DNA from: Kineosporia aurantiaca JCM 3230
GTDB lineage: Bacteria; Actinomycetota; Actinomycetes; Actinomycetales; Kineosporiaceae
Direction of reading: 5' to 3'
DNA: 64,000 nucleotides
Assembly (NCBI GenBank): GCA_000719025.1
Contig: JODP01000010.1
Location: forward strand, 124,001 to 188,000
Part shown: piece after piece, positions 33,027-41,275 of the stretch
Numbering within the stretch: the first letter of the stretch is position 1
Layout: each line of letters starts with the position of its first letter
The notes under the pieces: model-generated
Databases searched by the model: none
What the model was told of the DNA's origin: nothing
What the model saw: the letters and a program-made list of their open reading frames with translations, nothing else
Program-made: the position numbers and the translations under genes

Positions 33027-33325
33027 GATCCGTCTCCCTTACGTCTTTGTAGGGCCCGCCTGTCCCTCTGCTGCGCCAAGCTAACTGCGCCAGGAGGCCC
33101 TGCTCATGGGAGATTTCCGGGGCGATATGGAGGATCCGACGATGGTGGACGCAGGTCGGTAGACATTTCGGACAGTTGCCCGATCACGGTGACGCAGGCT
33201 CCTGGCCGGTTCGATCGGCCGTCACCACCGAGGACCGCGAGGACGGCTACGCGCGGGTCGAACCGTCCCAGGCAATCCGGTAGAACCGGACCGCGGTCCC
33301 GGCATGGATGTCGTCGGTCACGCCA
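33027..33325. other. Intergenic region with importer promoter and short coding debris
   Basis: The part next to the binding-protein start (33027-33246) should contain the importer promoter; no clear -35/-10 pair or operator stood out. At 33247-33321 on the minus strand a 24-codon open frame follows the PaaI remnant (GTG start, protein-like DIHAGTAVRFYRIAWDG) and ends at a TAG; it looks like further gene debris rather than a functional gene. Confidence 0.45.
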
Positions 33326-33583
33326 TCAGGCGAGCGCGGTGGCGATCAGGGTCTGCTGACCGGCGGCGACCAGGTGGTTCCGGCCGCCGGATTTGGAGAA
33401 GACCTCAAGACGACAGACCGCCAGGGTGCGGCCGGGCCTGAGAACAGTTCCCACCGCGAAGAGATCGTCGTCCGCCGGAGCCAGCAGGTTGAGCTTGTAC
33501 AGGACGGTGAGAACCTCTGCTCCAGAGGGCATCAGGGTCAGGGCGGCGTAACCACCGGCACTGTCCGCGACCCTCTCACGCAC
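33326..33583 (-). pseudogene. PaaI-like hotdog thioesterase remnant (N-terminus missing)
   Basis: The 85-codon frame reads ADSAGGYAALTLMPSGAEVL, then YKLNLLAPADDDLFAVGTVL and RPGRTLAVCRLEVFSKSGG, which matches the C-terminal 75 or so residues of PaaI/4HBT thioesterases. The first 45-55 residues, including the HGG segment and the start of the long hotdog helix, are missing: the coding end of the LysE gene lies where they should be, overlapping by 8 bp. A GTG at 33583 could allow expression, but a stable hotdog fold is unlikely, so it is called a remnant. It was probably truncated when the LysE gene was placed upstream. Confidence 0.7.
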
Positions 33584-34199
33584 CGAAGACCTGTTCCACG
33601 ATCAGGACGACGCCGATCAGGGCCATGGCCCCACCGGACACCTTGGTCACCGTCTGCGCAATCGACGGGCGGGTCCGCAGGACGGTTCGGGCGCCGGTCC
33701 CGACGAGGAGGTAGACCACGGCGCAATTGGCGACGTGGACCAGGCCCAGGGTGAGGATCTGCACCCAGGCCGGCCAGGGTTCGGCGTCGTCCACGAACTG
33801 CGGCAGCAGGGCCAGGAAGAGCAGGAAGACCTTGGGGTTCAGGCCGCTCACGCCCAGACCGGTCAGCGCCTGGCGGGCCCACGAACCGGTGTCGGCGCCG
33901 GGATCTGCCTCAAGCGGGGTGGCCGACCCAGCCAGCATGCCCGCACCCAGCCAAACCAGATACGCCGCGCCCGCAATCGTCAGCGCGGTGAGCACGGCTG
34001 GGGTACCGGCCAGCAGCGCCGCCACCCCGGCGGCCACGGCGGCGGTGGCCAGCAAATGCCCAGCCAAGACCCCGCCGACCGCCGGGAACACCGTCCGGTT
34101 CCGCAGGCCGGCCGAGATCGTGTAGGCCCACTCCGCTCCGGGCGTGAGGACGAACAGCACAGACACCGCCCAGAAACTCATCACCGTGCCCAGCGGCAT
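33576..34199 (-). CDS. LysE/RhtB-family amino-acid exporter
   Basis: A 207-residue inner-membrane protein with six hydrophobic segments. The family N-terminus is clear (FWAVSVLFVLTPGAEWAYTI) as is the mid motif GVSGLNPKVFLLFLALLPQF, where NPK is conserved in LysE/RhtB. ATG 34199 is chosen from the family start; ATG 34232 is an alternative. It exports an amino acid or analogue. It diverges from an Lrp-type regulator, the standard arrangement for this transporter class, so induction by the exported amino acid through that regulator is likely. Confidence 0.88.
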   Translation of the reverse strand: MPLGTVMSFWAVSVLFVLTPGAEWAYTISAGLRNRTVFPAVGGVLAGHLLATAAVAAGVAALLAGTPAVLTALTIAGAAYLVWLGAGMLAGSATPLEADPGADTGSWARQALTGLGVSGLNPKVFLLFLALLPQFVDDAEPWPAWVQILTLGLVHVANCAVVYLLVGTGARTVLRTRPSIAQTVTKVSGGAMALIGVVLIVEQVFGA

Positions 34200-34328
34200 G
34201 CGGGTGGTCCCCCTGTCGTCCGATCTGTCCATCCATGCAGGTCAGCACCCGGAAGGTTATGCTCGATCGGCCCAAAGGTGCTGCTAACTATGTGGTCCGA
34301 CGAGGGTATTTGGGGAAGGATCTTCCTC

Positions 34329-34781
34329 ATGGACGCCGTTGACAAGAAGATTCTTCTGGAGCTCCAGCTGGACGGCCGGCTGACCGTCACCGAGCTGGCC
34401 GATCGCGTCGGCCTGAGCCTCTCCCCTTGTCACCGCCGGCTCCGGGCGCTGGAGCAGTCCGGCGCCATCAGCGCCTACCGCGCCCACCTCGACCCCGCCG
34501 CGCTCGGCCTGACCTTCCAGGCCCTGGTCTTCGTCACCATGAGCAGTGCCGAACGCGACCTCGTGGCCACCTTCGAAGAGGCGGTGGCCCAGGTCCCGCA
34601 CATCCTGCGGGCCGAGCGCCTTTTCGGCGACCCCGACTACCTGCTGCACGTCATCGCCCGCGATCTTCCCGCGTTCCAGGAGCTTTACGACAGTCGGCTG
34701 GCCACGTTGCCCGGCGTCCAGCGGCTGTCCTCCACCTTGGTGATGAAGAGCATCGTCAAGGACAGACCCCTGCCCCTGTGA
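34329..34781 (+). CDS. Lrp/AsnC-family transcriptional regulator
   Basis: A 150-residue feast/famine regulator. N-terminal helix-turn-helix DKKILLELQLDGRLTVTELA and DRVGLSLSPCHRRLRALEQS, followed by the RAM ligand-binding ferredoxin-like domain (TFQALVFVTMSSAERDLVAT, GDPDYLLHVIARDLPAFQEL). The start has GGAAGGA 7 bases upstream. The 129-bp gap to the divergent LysE gene contains the shared promoters. It most likely activates the exporter when its amino-acid ligand accumulates. Confidence 0.9.
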   Translation: MDAVDKKILLELQLDGRLTVTELADRVGLSLSPCHRRLRALEQSGAISAYRAHLDPAALGLTFQALVFVTMSSAERDLVATFEEAVAQVPHILRAERLFGDPDYLLHVIARDLPAFQELYDSRLATLPGVQRLSSTLVMKSIVKDRPLPL

Positions 34782-34787
34782 TCCCCA

Positions 34788-34946
34788 TCAGTGGTCCTGT
34801 GCGGCGAGGCGGAGTCCGGTCAGCTCCTCGGACACGGCGCAGATCCGTTGCGCTGCCTCAAGGTCGGCGATGTACGCGTACGGCTTCGGCTCGGCGGGGT
34901 TTCCCCGCAGGTGGAAGAAGCCAGAAGGGCCGTTCAGGGCGCCGAC
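34788..34946 (-). pseudogene. C-terminal remnant of a short-chain dehydrogenase
   Basis: In the gap between the Lrp stop and the MocR stop, the minus strand reads GPSGFFHLRGNPAEPKPYAY, then IADLEAAQRICAVSEELTGL and a stop. This matches the C-terminal end of the SDR group that finishes in '...LWELSEELTGL'. No catalytic Tyr/Lys or Rossmann part remains upstream; that frame runs into stops and into the MocR gene. It is gene debris, either from deletion or from insertion of the neighbouring locus. Confidence 0.5.
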
Positions 34947-34975
34947 CTTAGCGCTCAGGCCGGCGGGTGGAGACC

Positions 34976-36313
34976 TCACCGCGGTCCGGTCCAGCCCCCA
35001 AGACGGGCCGCCTGGGCCAGTTCCGCGGCGAAGTCGGCGTAACCCTCCCGCAGCAGCGCGGTCGTGACCCGCAGGTGCGGCGCCATACCCTCCTTCGCGG
35101 CGAACGGTGAACCGGCGGATGCACTGATCCCGGCAGCGGCCAGGTGCAGGAGGGCAGCCGTCTCGTCGGCGACCGGGACCCAGACGTTCATCCCGTCCCG
35201 CCCGCTGACCGGAACTCCCTGAGCCAGAAGAGCTTCCGTGGTCAGCACCCGACGCTCGGCGTAGACGGCCCGCGCCGCCCCGACCTGGTCGATCGTCTCG
35301 GGCGAGGTGAGCAGATCGAGCAACAGGTGCTGCAGCACCCGGCTGGTCCAGCCCTGCCCGAGCAGACGCCGCTCGATCACCGGGTCCAGCACCGAGGCCG
35401 GCCCACCCACGGCCGCCAGCCGCAGATCCGGGCCGTGCGACTTGGAGAAGCTGCGGATGTGCACGACCCGCCCGGGCCGCCACCGGTCCAGGCTGATCAG
35501 GTCCGCACCGGCGACCGCTCCGGCCGAGTCGTTCTCGATCACCACGGCCGGGCTGTCCGCCAGCGCCTCGGCCAGGAGCTGGGCGCGCTCGGGCCGCAGG
35601 GCCGCACCGGTCGGGTTCTGGGCCCGCGGCTGAAGGTAGACGGCCACCACGCCCTGGTCCAGGGCCGCCGTCAGGGACTGCGGAAGCGGCCCGTCGTCGT
35701 CCTGATCGACGGCGACGACCTCGGCGCCGACCGATTCCAGGAGGTCCAGGAGCGGGGGGAAGCAGGGATGCTCGACCGCGACCCGATCCCCGAACTGGAC
35801 CAAGGACGCGGTCAGGAGATCCAGTGCGTCCATCGCCCCGTCCAGGACGGTCAGGCGCTCGGGCCCGAACGGCCAGTCCGCGCGCAGAACGTCCTGAAGT
35901 TCCGGCAGGACCGGATCGTCCAGATAACTGCCCGGGGAGACCGCGCCGGGCAGCCGGCGCAGAGCAGGCCGCAGATCGGGCAGCAGGGCCGGATCGGGGA
36001 CGCCGGTGGAGAGGTCCAGACGAGGCTCACCGGTGCGGTTGAGAGCGAGGCGATAGCGACGAGGGCCGGGTTCGCGCAGGCGCGCGATCACCGTTCCGCG
36101 GCGCCCGTCCGTATGAATCGTGCCGGAGCGGATCAGCAGACTCCAGGCCGCGCTCACGGTGCTCGGCGAGAGACCGAGCTCGCGGGCCACCGTCCGGATC
36201 GGCGCCAATCGCTGCCCCTGCTGCAGACTCCCGTCGCTGACGGCGCGGCTTATTGCGATTGCGAGTCCGCGGGATGTCGGCTCCGTTAGATGAGCACGCA
36301 GCAAATCGAACAT
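34976..36313 (-). CDS. MocR-type GntR/aminotransferase-like regulator
   Basis: A 445-residue PLP-dependent transcription regulator. A GntR winged helix at about residues 5-80 (AIAISRAVSDGSLQQGQRLA, ELGLSPSTVSAAWSLLIRSG) is fused to a fold-type I aminotransferase domain (VYLQPRAQNPTGAALRPERA, IENDSAGAVAG). The PLP-lysine region is SFSKSHGPDLRLA. ATG 36313, 36328 and 36337 are possible; none has a Shine-Dalgarno. A TACAGT -10-like element 5 bp before ATG 36313 suggests a leaderless message. It diverges from an FAD oxidoreductase and permease, and would control amine or amino-acid use through PLP adduct sensing. Confidence 0.87.
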   Translation of the reverse strand: MFDLLRAHLTEPTSRGLAIAISRAVSDGSLQQGQRLAPIRTVARELGLSPSTVSAAWSLLIRSGTIHTDGRRGTVIARLREPGPRRYRLALNRTGEPRLDLSTGVPDPALLPDLRPALRRLPGAVSPGSYLDDPVLPELQDVLRADWPFGPERLTVLDGAMDALDLLTASLVQFGDRVAVEHPCFPPLLDLLESVGAEVVAVDQDDDGPLPQSLTAALDQGVVAVYLQPRAQNPTGAALRPERAQLLAEALADSPAVVIENDSAGAVAGADLISLDRWRPGRVVHIRSFSKSHGPDLRLAAVGGPASVLDPVIERRLLGQGWTSRVLQHLLLDLLTSPETIDQVGAARAVYAERRVLTTEALLAQGVPVSGRDGMNVWVPVADETAALLHLAAAGISASAGSPFAAKEGMAPHLRVTTALLREGYADFAAELAQAARLGGWTGPR

Positions 36314-36342
36314 TTTGTACTGTAACATAATTGCCATTGTTA
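36314..36342. promoter_or_regulatory. AT-rich divergent promoter with taaca-N10-tgtta repeat
   Basis: Between the MocR and oxidoreductase genes this stretch is far richer in A/T than its surroundings. It contains the inverted repeat taaca (36323-36327) / tgtta (36338-36342) and a minus-strand TACAGT (complement of 36319-36324). It is the probable promoter and MocR-binding area. Confidence 0.4.
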
Positions 36343-36409
36343 TTCCCAGGGGTGGAACATACATTCGCGGCGTGCGAACAACTCTCGTCGACCTTTCTGT
36401 GCAGGACTT

Positions 36410-37801
36410 GTGAGCGCCCGGGCGGTTTCCGAGGCCGCGGCCCACCGAGCCCTGGCCGACGCGGAGAACCACGCCTTCTGGCTCGACGATGCGCGGCGTC
36501 CGGCGGCGCGGGCGGCCCTGACCGGGCCCCAGACCGGCGACCTGGTCGTCGTGGGCGGCGGGTTCACCGGCCTGTGGACCGCCTTGCTGGCCAAAGAGCG
36601 TGAGCCCGGGCGGGATGTCGTCGTTCTGGAAGCGGACCGGATCGCCTGGGGCGCCACCGGGCGCAACGGCGGGTTCTGCTCCGCCAGCCTGACCCATGGC
36701 GAGGAGAACGGCCGGTCCCGCTTTCCGGAGGAGTACGAACAGCTGGCCCGGTTCGGCCAGGAGAACCTGGACGAGATCGAGGCGACGCTCACCCGGTACG
36801 GCATCGACTGCGGTTTCATCCGCAGCGGCGAACTCACCGTCGCCACCGAGCCTTACCAGGTTCAGTCGCTGCGCGAGGGCGACGGCGAATTCCTCGACGC
36901 CGAGGCCGTTCAGGCCCAGATCCACTCCCCCACCTATCTGGCCGGCTGCTGGGACCGACGCGGCACCGCCCTGGTCGACCCGGCCCGCCTGGCCTGGGGC
37001 CTGGCCACGGCCTGTGAATCGCTCGGGGTCCGGATCGCCGAGAACACAACGGTTCTGGGTATCCACAAAGACGGCGCGGGACTGAAGATCGACCTGCCGG
37101 AGGGCGAGATGCGCTGCCGTCAGGTCGCTCTCGGCACCAACGTGTTCCGGCCGCTGCTGCGCCGGCTGCGCAACCACGTCGTCCCGGTCTACGACTACGT
37201 CCTGGTCACCGAGCCGCTCTCCCCGCAGCAACAGGCCGCCATCGGCTGGGATCAGCAGCAGGGCGTGGGCGACAGCGCGAACCAGTTCCACTACTACCGG
37301 ATGACGGCCGATCACCGGATTCTCTGGGGCGGGTACGACGCCATCTATCGTTTCGGCGGGCAGGTCCGCTCGAGCTACGAGAACCGCCCGGAGACCTTCG
37401 AGAAGCTCTCCGAGCACTTCTTCACAACCTTCCCACAGCTGGACGGACTACGTTTCACGCACCGCTGGGCCGGGGCGATCGACACCAGCACCCGGTTCTG
37501 CGCCTTCCAAGGCACGGCGTACAACGGAAATCTTTCCTACAGCATCGGTTACACCGGCCTCGGTGTCGGTGCCTCGCGCTGGGGAGCCCAGGTCATGCTC
37601 GACCTTCTCGACGGCGAGCCGACGGCCCGCACCCAGCTCCAGCTGACCCGGACCAAACCCCTGCCCTTTCCCCCGGAACCGCTCGCCTGGATCGGTATTC
37701 AGGCAACCCGGGCATCGCTCGCCCGGGCCGACCGCAACGACGGCCGGCGAAATCTCTGGCTACGCGCGCTGGACCGCGTCGGACTCGGATTCGATTCCTG
37801 A
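36410..37801 (+). CDS. FAD-dependent amine/amino-acid oxidase (DAO family)
   Basis: A 463-residue flavoprotein. The FAD-binding Rossmann motif GDLVVVGGGFTGLWTALLAK begins near residue 43, followed by VLEADRIAWGATGRNGGF, typical of DadA/PuuB-type oxidases. A substrate domain with YDYVLVTEPLSP and WGGYDAIYRFGG lies in the middle, and GNLSYSIGYTGLGVGASRWG binds FAD near the end. It would oxidise an amine or amino acid such as gamma-glutamylputrescine. GTG 36410 has a weak GCAGGA upstream. It is 9 bp from a permease gene and diverges from MocR, making one catabolic unit. The substrate is not provable here. Confidence 0.85.
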   Translation: MSARAVSEAAAHRALADAENHAFWLDDARRPAARAALTGPQTGDLVVVGGGFTGLWTALLAKEREPGRDVVVLEADRIAWGATGRNGGFCSASLTHGEENGRSRFPEEYEQLARFGQENLDEIEATLTRYGIDCGFIRSGELTVATEPYQVQSLREGDGEFLDAEAVQAQIHSPTYLAGCWDRRGTALVDPARLAWGLATACESLGVRIAENTTVLGIHKDGAGLKIDLPEGEMRCRQVALGTNVFRPLLRRLRNHVVPVYDYVLVTEPLSPQQQAAIGWDQQQGVGDSANQFHYYRMTADHRILWGGYDAIYRFGGQVRSSYENRPETFEKLSEHFFTTFPQLDGLRFTHRWAGAIDTSTRFCAFQGTAYNGNLSYSIGYTGLGVGASRWGAQVMLDLLDGEPTARTQLQLTRTKPLPFPPEPLAWIGIQATRASLARADRNDGRRNLWLRALDRVGLGFDS

Positions 37802-37810
37802 AAGGTGACC

Positions 37811-39316
37811 ATGAACGAGGAAAGCGCGGTTTCCGCCGCCGCACCGCTGACCCCGGCGGCCGGCCGCAACGCCCGGACGACCCTGAAACGCGAACTCGGC
37901 GTCATCCCCCTGGTGGCGGTCATCTTCTTCAGCGTCTCCGGCGGCCCGTTCGGGCTGGAGGACGCGATCGGCAGCTCGGGCCCGGGCATGGCCCTGCTGA
38001 TGCTGCTGGTGGTCCCGATCGTGTTCGGCATTCCCTGCTCGATGATGGCGGCGGAACTCGGCACGGCGATCCCGGTCGAAGGGGGCTACTACTACTGGAT
38101 CAAGCTGGCCCTCGGTAAGCCGTCCGCGTTCGTCTTCGGCACCTGGGCCTGGATGAACACCTTCCTCGACACGGCGCTCTACCCGATCGTCGCCGCGGAC
38201 TACATCAGCCAGTGGGTCCCCGGCACCGGCCGCGGTGACCACGTGCTGTTCTCGTTCTTCGACAGCGCCCTCTCGATCGACACCCACTGGGCCGTCGCGA
38301 TCGCCGTCATGGTCCCCCTGGCCTGGCTCAACGCCCGCGGCTCGCGCTGGGTCGGGGACACCTCCACCCTGCTGATGCTGATCGTCCTGGCGCCGTTCGT
38401 GATCCTCTCGGTGATCGGCGTCTGGCACGCGCTCACCACCCCCGACCTCACCCTGGTCAGCTCGTTCACCCTGCCCGGCCAGGAATCCGGGACCGCCTTC
38501 GGCGCGGCGCTGGGCGTCGTGATCTGGAACTACATCGGCTGGGAGGACCCGAGCACCGTGCTCGGGGAGGTGAAGAACCCGCAGCGCACCTACAGCCGGG
38601 CGCTGCTCGTCTCGGTCCCGCTGATCACCCTGTCCTACATCCTGCCGATGATCGCCGCGCTGGCCTCCGGGCTGCACAGCGGTCACCCGCAGGACTGGAC
38701 GGACGGCGACTTCGCCAACGCCGGGCGGCTGCTCTCGGGGCACTGGCTGGCCCTGTTCGTCACCATCGGCGCCCTGCTCGGCAACATCGGTCTCTTCTCG
38801 TCGCTGCTGATGTCCGGTTCCCGGGTGCCCCGCGTGCTGGCCGGTGACGGCTATCTGCCGCGCTCCCTGGCCGAGGACAGCCCGAAGTACGGCACGCCGG
38901 TGCGGGCCATCGTGATCAGCTGCCTGGTGTTCGCCGTGTTCTGCTCGATGAACTTCACCGCGCTGCTGGACGCCGACGTGCTCACCGACCTGGCCTGCAT
39001 CCTGATGGACTTCGCGGCCCTGATCGTCCTGCGCAAGCGCTACCCGAACATGGTCCGCCCCTACAAGATCAAGGGCGGCTGGCCGGCCCTGGCCCTGCTC
39101 ACCGCGGGCCCGGTCGTCTTCACCGGGTGGCTGGCCCAGAGCACCTACGTCGAGGAGCCGGACGCTCTCTGGATCGGTGTGATCATCCTGCTGCTGGGGG
39201 TCCTGGCCTACTACCCGGCGAAGAAGTACATCAAGCGCGGGCGCGCGGATCAGCCGGTCGACACCTCGATGATCGACCTTGGAGACGGCGTGGAGGCCGC
39301 CCCGCTGTTCGTCTGA
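37811..39316 (+). CDS. APC-family amino-acid/polyamine permease
   Basis: A 501-residue, roughly 12-helix transporter. After a 30-residue cytoplasmic tail the first helix carries the APC motif (VAVIFFSVSGGPFGLEDAIG, helix break at GGPFG). Further helices include PVEGGYYYWIKLALGKPSAF and GVVIWNYIGWEDPSTVLGEV, the latter a conserved region of the polyamine-type branch. ATG 37811 has GAAAGG 5 bases upstream. It imports the substrate of the preceding oxidase, probably an amine or amino acid. A strong hairpin follows its stop. Confidence 0.88.
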   Translation: MNEESAVSAAAPLTPAAGRNARTTLKRELGVIPLVAVIFFSVSGGPFGLEDAIGSSGPGMALLMLLVVPIVFGIPCSMMAAELGTAIPVEGGYYYWIKLALGKPSAFVFGTWAWMNTFLDTALYPIVAADYISQWVPGTGRGDHVLFSFFDSALSIDTHWAVAIAVMVPLAWLNARGSRWVGDTSTLLMLIVLAPFVILSVIGVWHALTTPDLTLVSSFTLPGQESGTAFGAALGVVIWNYIGWEDPSTVLGEVKNPQRTYSRALLVSVPLITLSYILPMIAALASGLHSGHPQDWTDGDFANAGRLLSGHWLALFVTIGALLGNIGLFSSLLMSGSRVPRVLAGDGYLPRSLAEDSPKYGTPVRAIVISCLVFAVFCSMNFTALLDADVLTDLACILMDFAALIVLRKRYPNMVRPYKIKGGWPALALLTAGPVVFTGWLAQSTYVEEPDALWIGVIILLLGVLAYYPAKKYIKRGRADQPVDTSMIDLGDGVEAAPLFV

Positions 39317-39336
39317 CCCACGGGGCCAGCAGATCG

Positions 39337-39373
39337 GGTCCGGGGCCGACGCACCGCGCGTCGGCCCCGGACC
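39337..39373. terminator. 16-bp perfect hairpin between convergent genes
   Basis: Arms 39337-39352 and 39358-39373 (ggtccggggccgacgc and its complement) form a perfect 16-bp stem with the loop accgc. It lies between the stops of the APC permease and the isomerase gene, so it serves both strands. Confidence 0.85.
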
Positions 39374-39376
39374 TGC

Positions 39377-40267
39377 TCACGTCACATCGGGTTCGGCCAT
39401 GCCCCGCTTCATCTGCTCGAGCATGAACCGGGAGGAATCCTCGGCCCGCTCCTCCCAGGCGAACACGCAGGCGGTCATCACCGGTTCCGGCCCCCGATCA
39501 CCCGCGCCGCGGTCGAATTCGAGCCGGCGCAGGCCGCCGAAGAACTCGTCCCAGTCCACCTCTCCCTGGCCGATGTCCAGGTGCTGGTGGATGCGTACGG
39601 ACGATCCCGGCGGGTTGACGATGTAGCGCAGCCCGGAGGAGGCGGTGTGGTTGAACGAGTCGGCCACGTGCACCTGGGTCAGCAGGTCGCCCGCGTAGTC
39701 CATGATGCCGTCGCAGTCGTCGCCCATGTGGAAGGTGTGCGGGGCGCAGTAAAGAAAGCTGATGAGGGACGAGTTGAGCCCGCGGATCAGGTCGACGGCG
39801 GCCTTGCCATCCTCGACGAAGTCGTCCGGATGGGGCTCCAGCACCAGCCGCACCCCTTCGCGCTCGAAGACCGGCAGCAGTTCCTCCATCGAGCGCCAGA
39901 ACTGGTTCTCGCTGCGGGAGGACTGCTCGGGCCGGCCGTTGAACTCCGAGTTCATCGTGTCGCAGCCCAGGTCGACGGTGATCTGGATGGCCCGTTTCCA
40001 GTTCCGGACCGCAGCCTGCCGTTCGTCCTCGTCCGGCCCGGACCAGCGGTACAGCGGCAGGTTCGAGGCGATCTGGACCCCGGCGGCGTCCAGGGCCTTC
40101 CGGAACTGCTGCACCGTGGCATCGTCGGCCCGGGCATGCCGGAAGAACGGCATGAAGTCGTCCCGCGGCGACAACTCGATGTACTGGTACCCGAGATCGG
40201 CCACCAGACCGGGCAACTCGGTCAGCGGGGTGGTACGGAACATGTAGGGATCGAGCGCGAGTTTCAC
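39377..40267 (-). CDS. Sugar phosphate isomerase/epimerase (AP-endonuclease-2 TIM barrel)
   Basis: A 296-residue TIM-barrel protein beginning VKLALDPYMFRTTPLTELPG, then GYQYIELSPRDDFMPFFRH. Metal-site residues are visible in LVLEPHPDDFVEDG (Glu), CAPHTFHMGDD (His) and THVADSFNH-like QVHVADSFNHTAS. The family includes inosose isomerases (IolI/IolH), xylose-isomerase-like enzymes and epimerases. GTG 40267 overlaps the upstream oxidoreductase stop (GTGA). Together with the next two genes it suggests a cyclitol or uncommon-sugar pathway; the reaction cannot be fixed from sequence. Confidence 0.85.
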   Translation of the reverse strand: MKLALDPYMFRTTPLTELPGLVADLGYQYIELSPRDDFMPFFRHARADDATVQQFRKALDAAGVQIASNLPLYRWSGPDEDERQAAVRNWKRAIQITVDLGCDTMNSEFNGRPEQSSRSENQFWRSMEELLPVFEREGVRLVLEPHPDDFVEDGKAAVDLIRGLNSSLISFLYCAPHTFHMGDDCDGIMDYAGDLLTQVHVADSFNHTASSGLRYIVNPPGSSVRIHQHLDIGQGEVDWDEFFGGLRRLEFDRGAGDRGPEPVMTACVFAWEERAEDSSRFMLEQMKRGMAEPDVT

Positions 40268-41247
40268 CGAAGCTTCACCACAACCCGATCGCCGAGACGC
40301 AGGGCCTCCAGCGCCGCCTCGGACACCGCGGCCGCCGCGTAACCGTCCCAGGATCCTGGGCCTTCCGGGTCCCGCCCGGTGGCCACCCGGTCCAGCCACT
40401 CCTGCAGTTCCCGGTCGTAGGCCAGGGAGAAGCGCTCGCGCCAGTCGACCGGGACCGGCGAGGTCAGGCCGCCCTCCCGCCGGACCACCACCGGGCTGTT
40501 CTCGCCCAGCGCGGCGGTACCGTTCTCCCCCACCACCTCCCCGCGGATGTCGTATCCGTAGCGGATGTTCACCGACACCTCCACGTCCACGATCGCCCCG
40601 CTCTGCATCTCCAGGATGATCAGCAGCGGATCCTGCAGGCCGCCCCCGTTCGCGTTGGCCCGCGGCCTCAGCACCCGCACGGCCACGACCTCCTCACCGA
40701 ACATCCACCGGACTAGGTCGATCTCGTGCACGGCGCTGTCCGTGACCGCACTCTCCGGGCGGAAATGGCCGGGCACGGAGGGATTGCGGTGGGCACAGTG
40801 CATCAGCAACGGGGCCCCGATCGAGCCGGAATCCACCACCGCCTTGAGCGCCCGGTACCCGGTGTCGTACCGCCGCATGTACCCGACCTGCACGAGCCGC
40901 CGCCCGGCCGCCGCCTCCGCGTCGAGGATCTGCAGACAGGCCTGCGAGGACTCGGCCAGCGGCTTCTCGCAGAACACGTTCTTACCGGCCGCGATCGAGG
41001 CTAGGACATACTCCGCGTGAGTCGGCCCCCAGGAGGTGACCAGGACCGCGTCCACCTCGGCATCCCCGACCACGTCGGCCCCGTTCTCGCAGACCCGGGC
41101 CCCGACCCGCCCGGCGCACTCCTGGGCCCGGGCCCGGTCGGTGTCGGTGACCGCGACCACCCGCGCCCCGGACAGCACCCTGCTGAGCCGGCGGATGTGG
41201 TCCTGCCCGATCATCCCGGTGCCGATCACACCGATCCGAACCGTCAT
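40264..41247 (-). CDS. Gfo/Idh/MocA oxidoreductase, inositol-dehydrogenase-like
   Basis: A 327-residue NAD(P)-dependent oxidoreductase. The Rossmann start is VRIGVIGTGMIGQDHIRRLS, the catalytic lysine lies in VFCEKPLAESS, and the second conserved region is DSAVHEIDLVRWMFGEE with the substrate-binding Asp/His. The pattern resembles myo-inositol 2-dehydrogenase (IolG). Its ATG has only a weak GTGGGG upstream. It lies 28 bp after an IolE-like gene and overlaps the isomerase gene. Inositol or scyllo-inositol is the favoured substrate by context, but related sugars are equally possible. Confidence 0.87.
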   Translation of the reverse strand: MTVRIGVIGTGMIGQDHIRRLSRVLSGARVVAVTDTDRARAQECAGRVGARVCENGADVVGDAEVDAVLVTSWGPTHAEYVLASIAAGKNVFCEKPLAESSQACLQILDAEAAAGRRLVQVGYMRRYDTGYRALKAVVDSGSIGAPLLMHCAHRNPSVPGHFRPESAVTDSAVHEIDLVRWMFGEEVVAVRVLRPRANANGGGLQDPLLIILEMQSGAIVDVEVSVNIRYGYDIRGEVVGENGTAALGENSPVVVRREGGLTSPVPVDWRERFSLAYDRELQEWLDRVATGRDPEGPGSWDGYAAAAVSEAALEALRLGDRVVVKLR

Positions 41248-41275
41248 CGTCCATGCCCCACTCTCGCTGGTTGAG

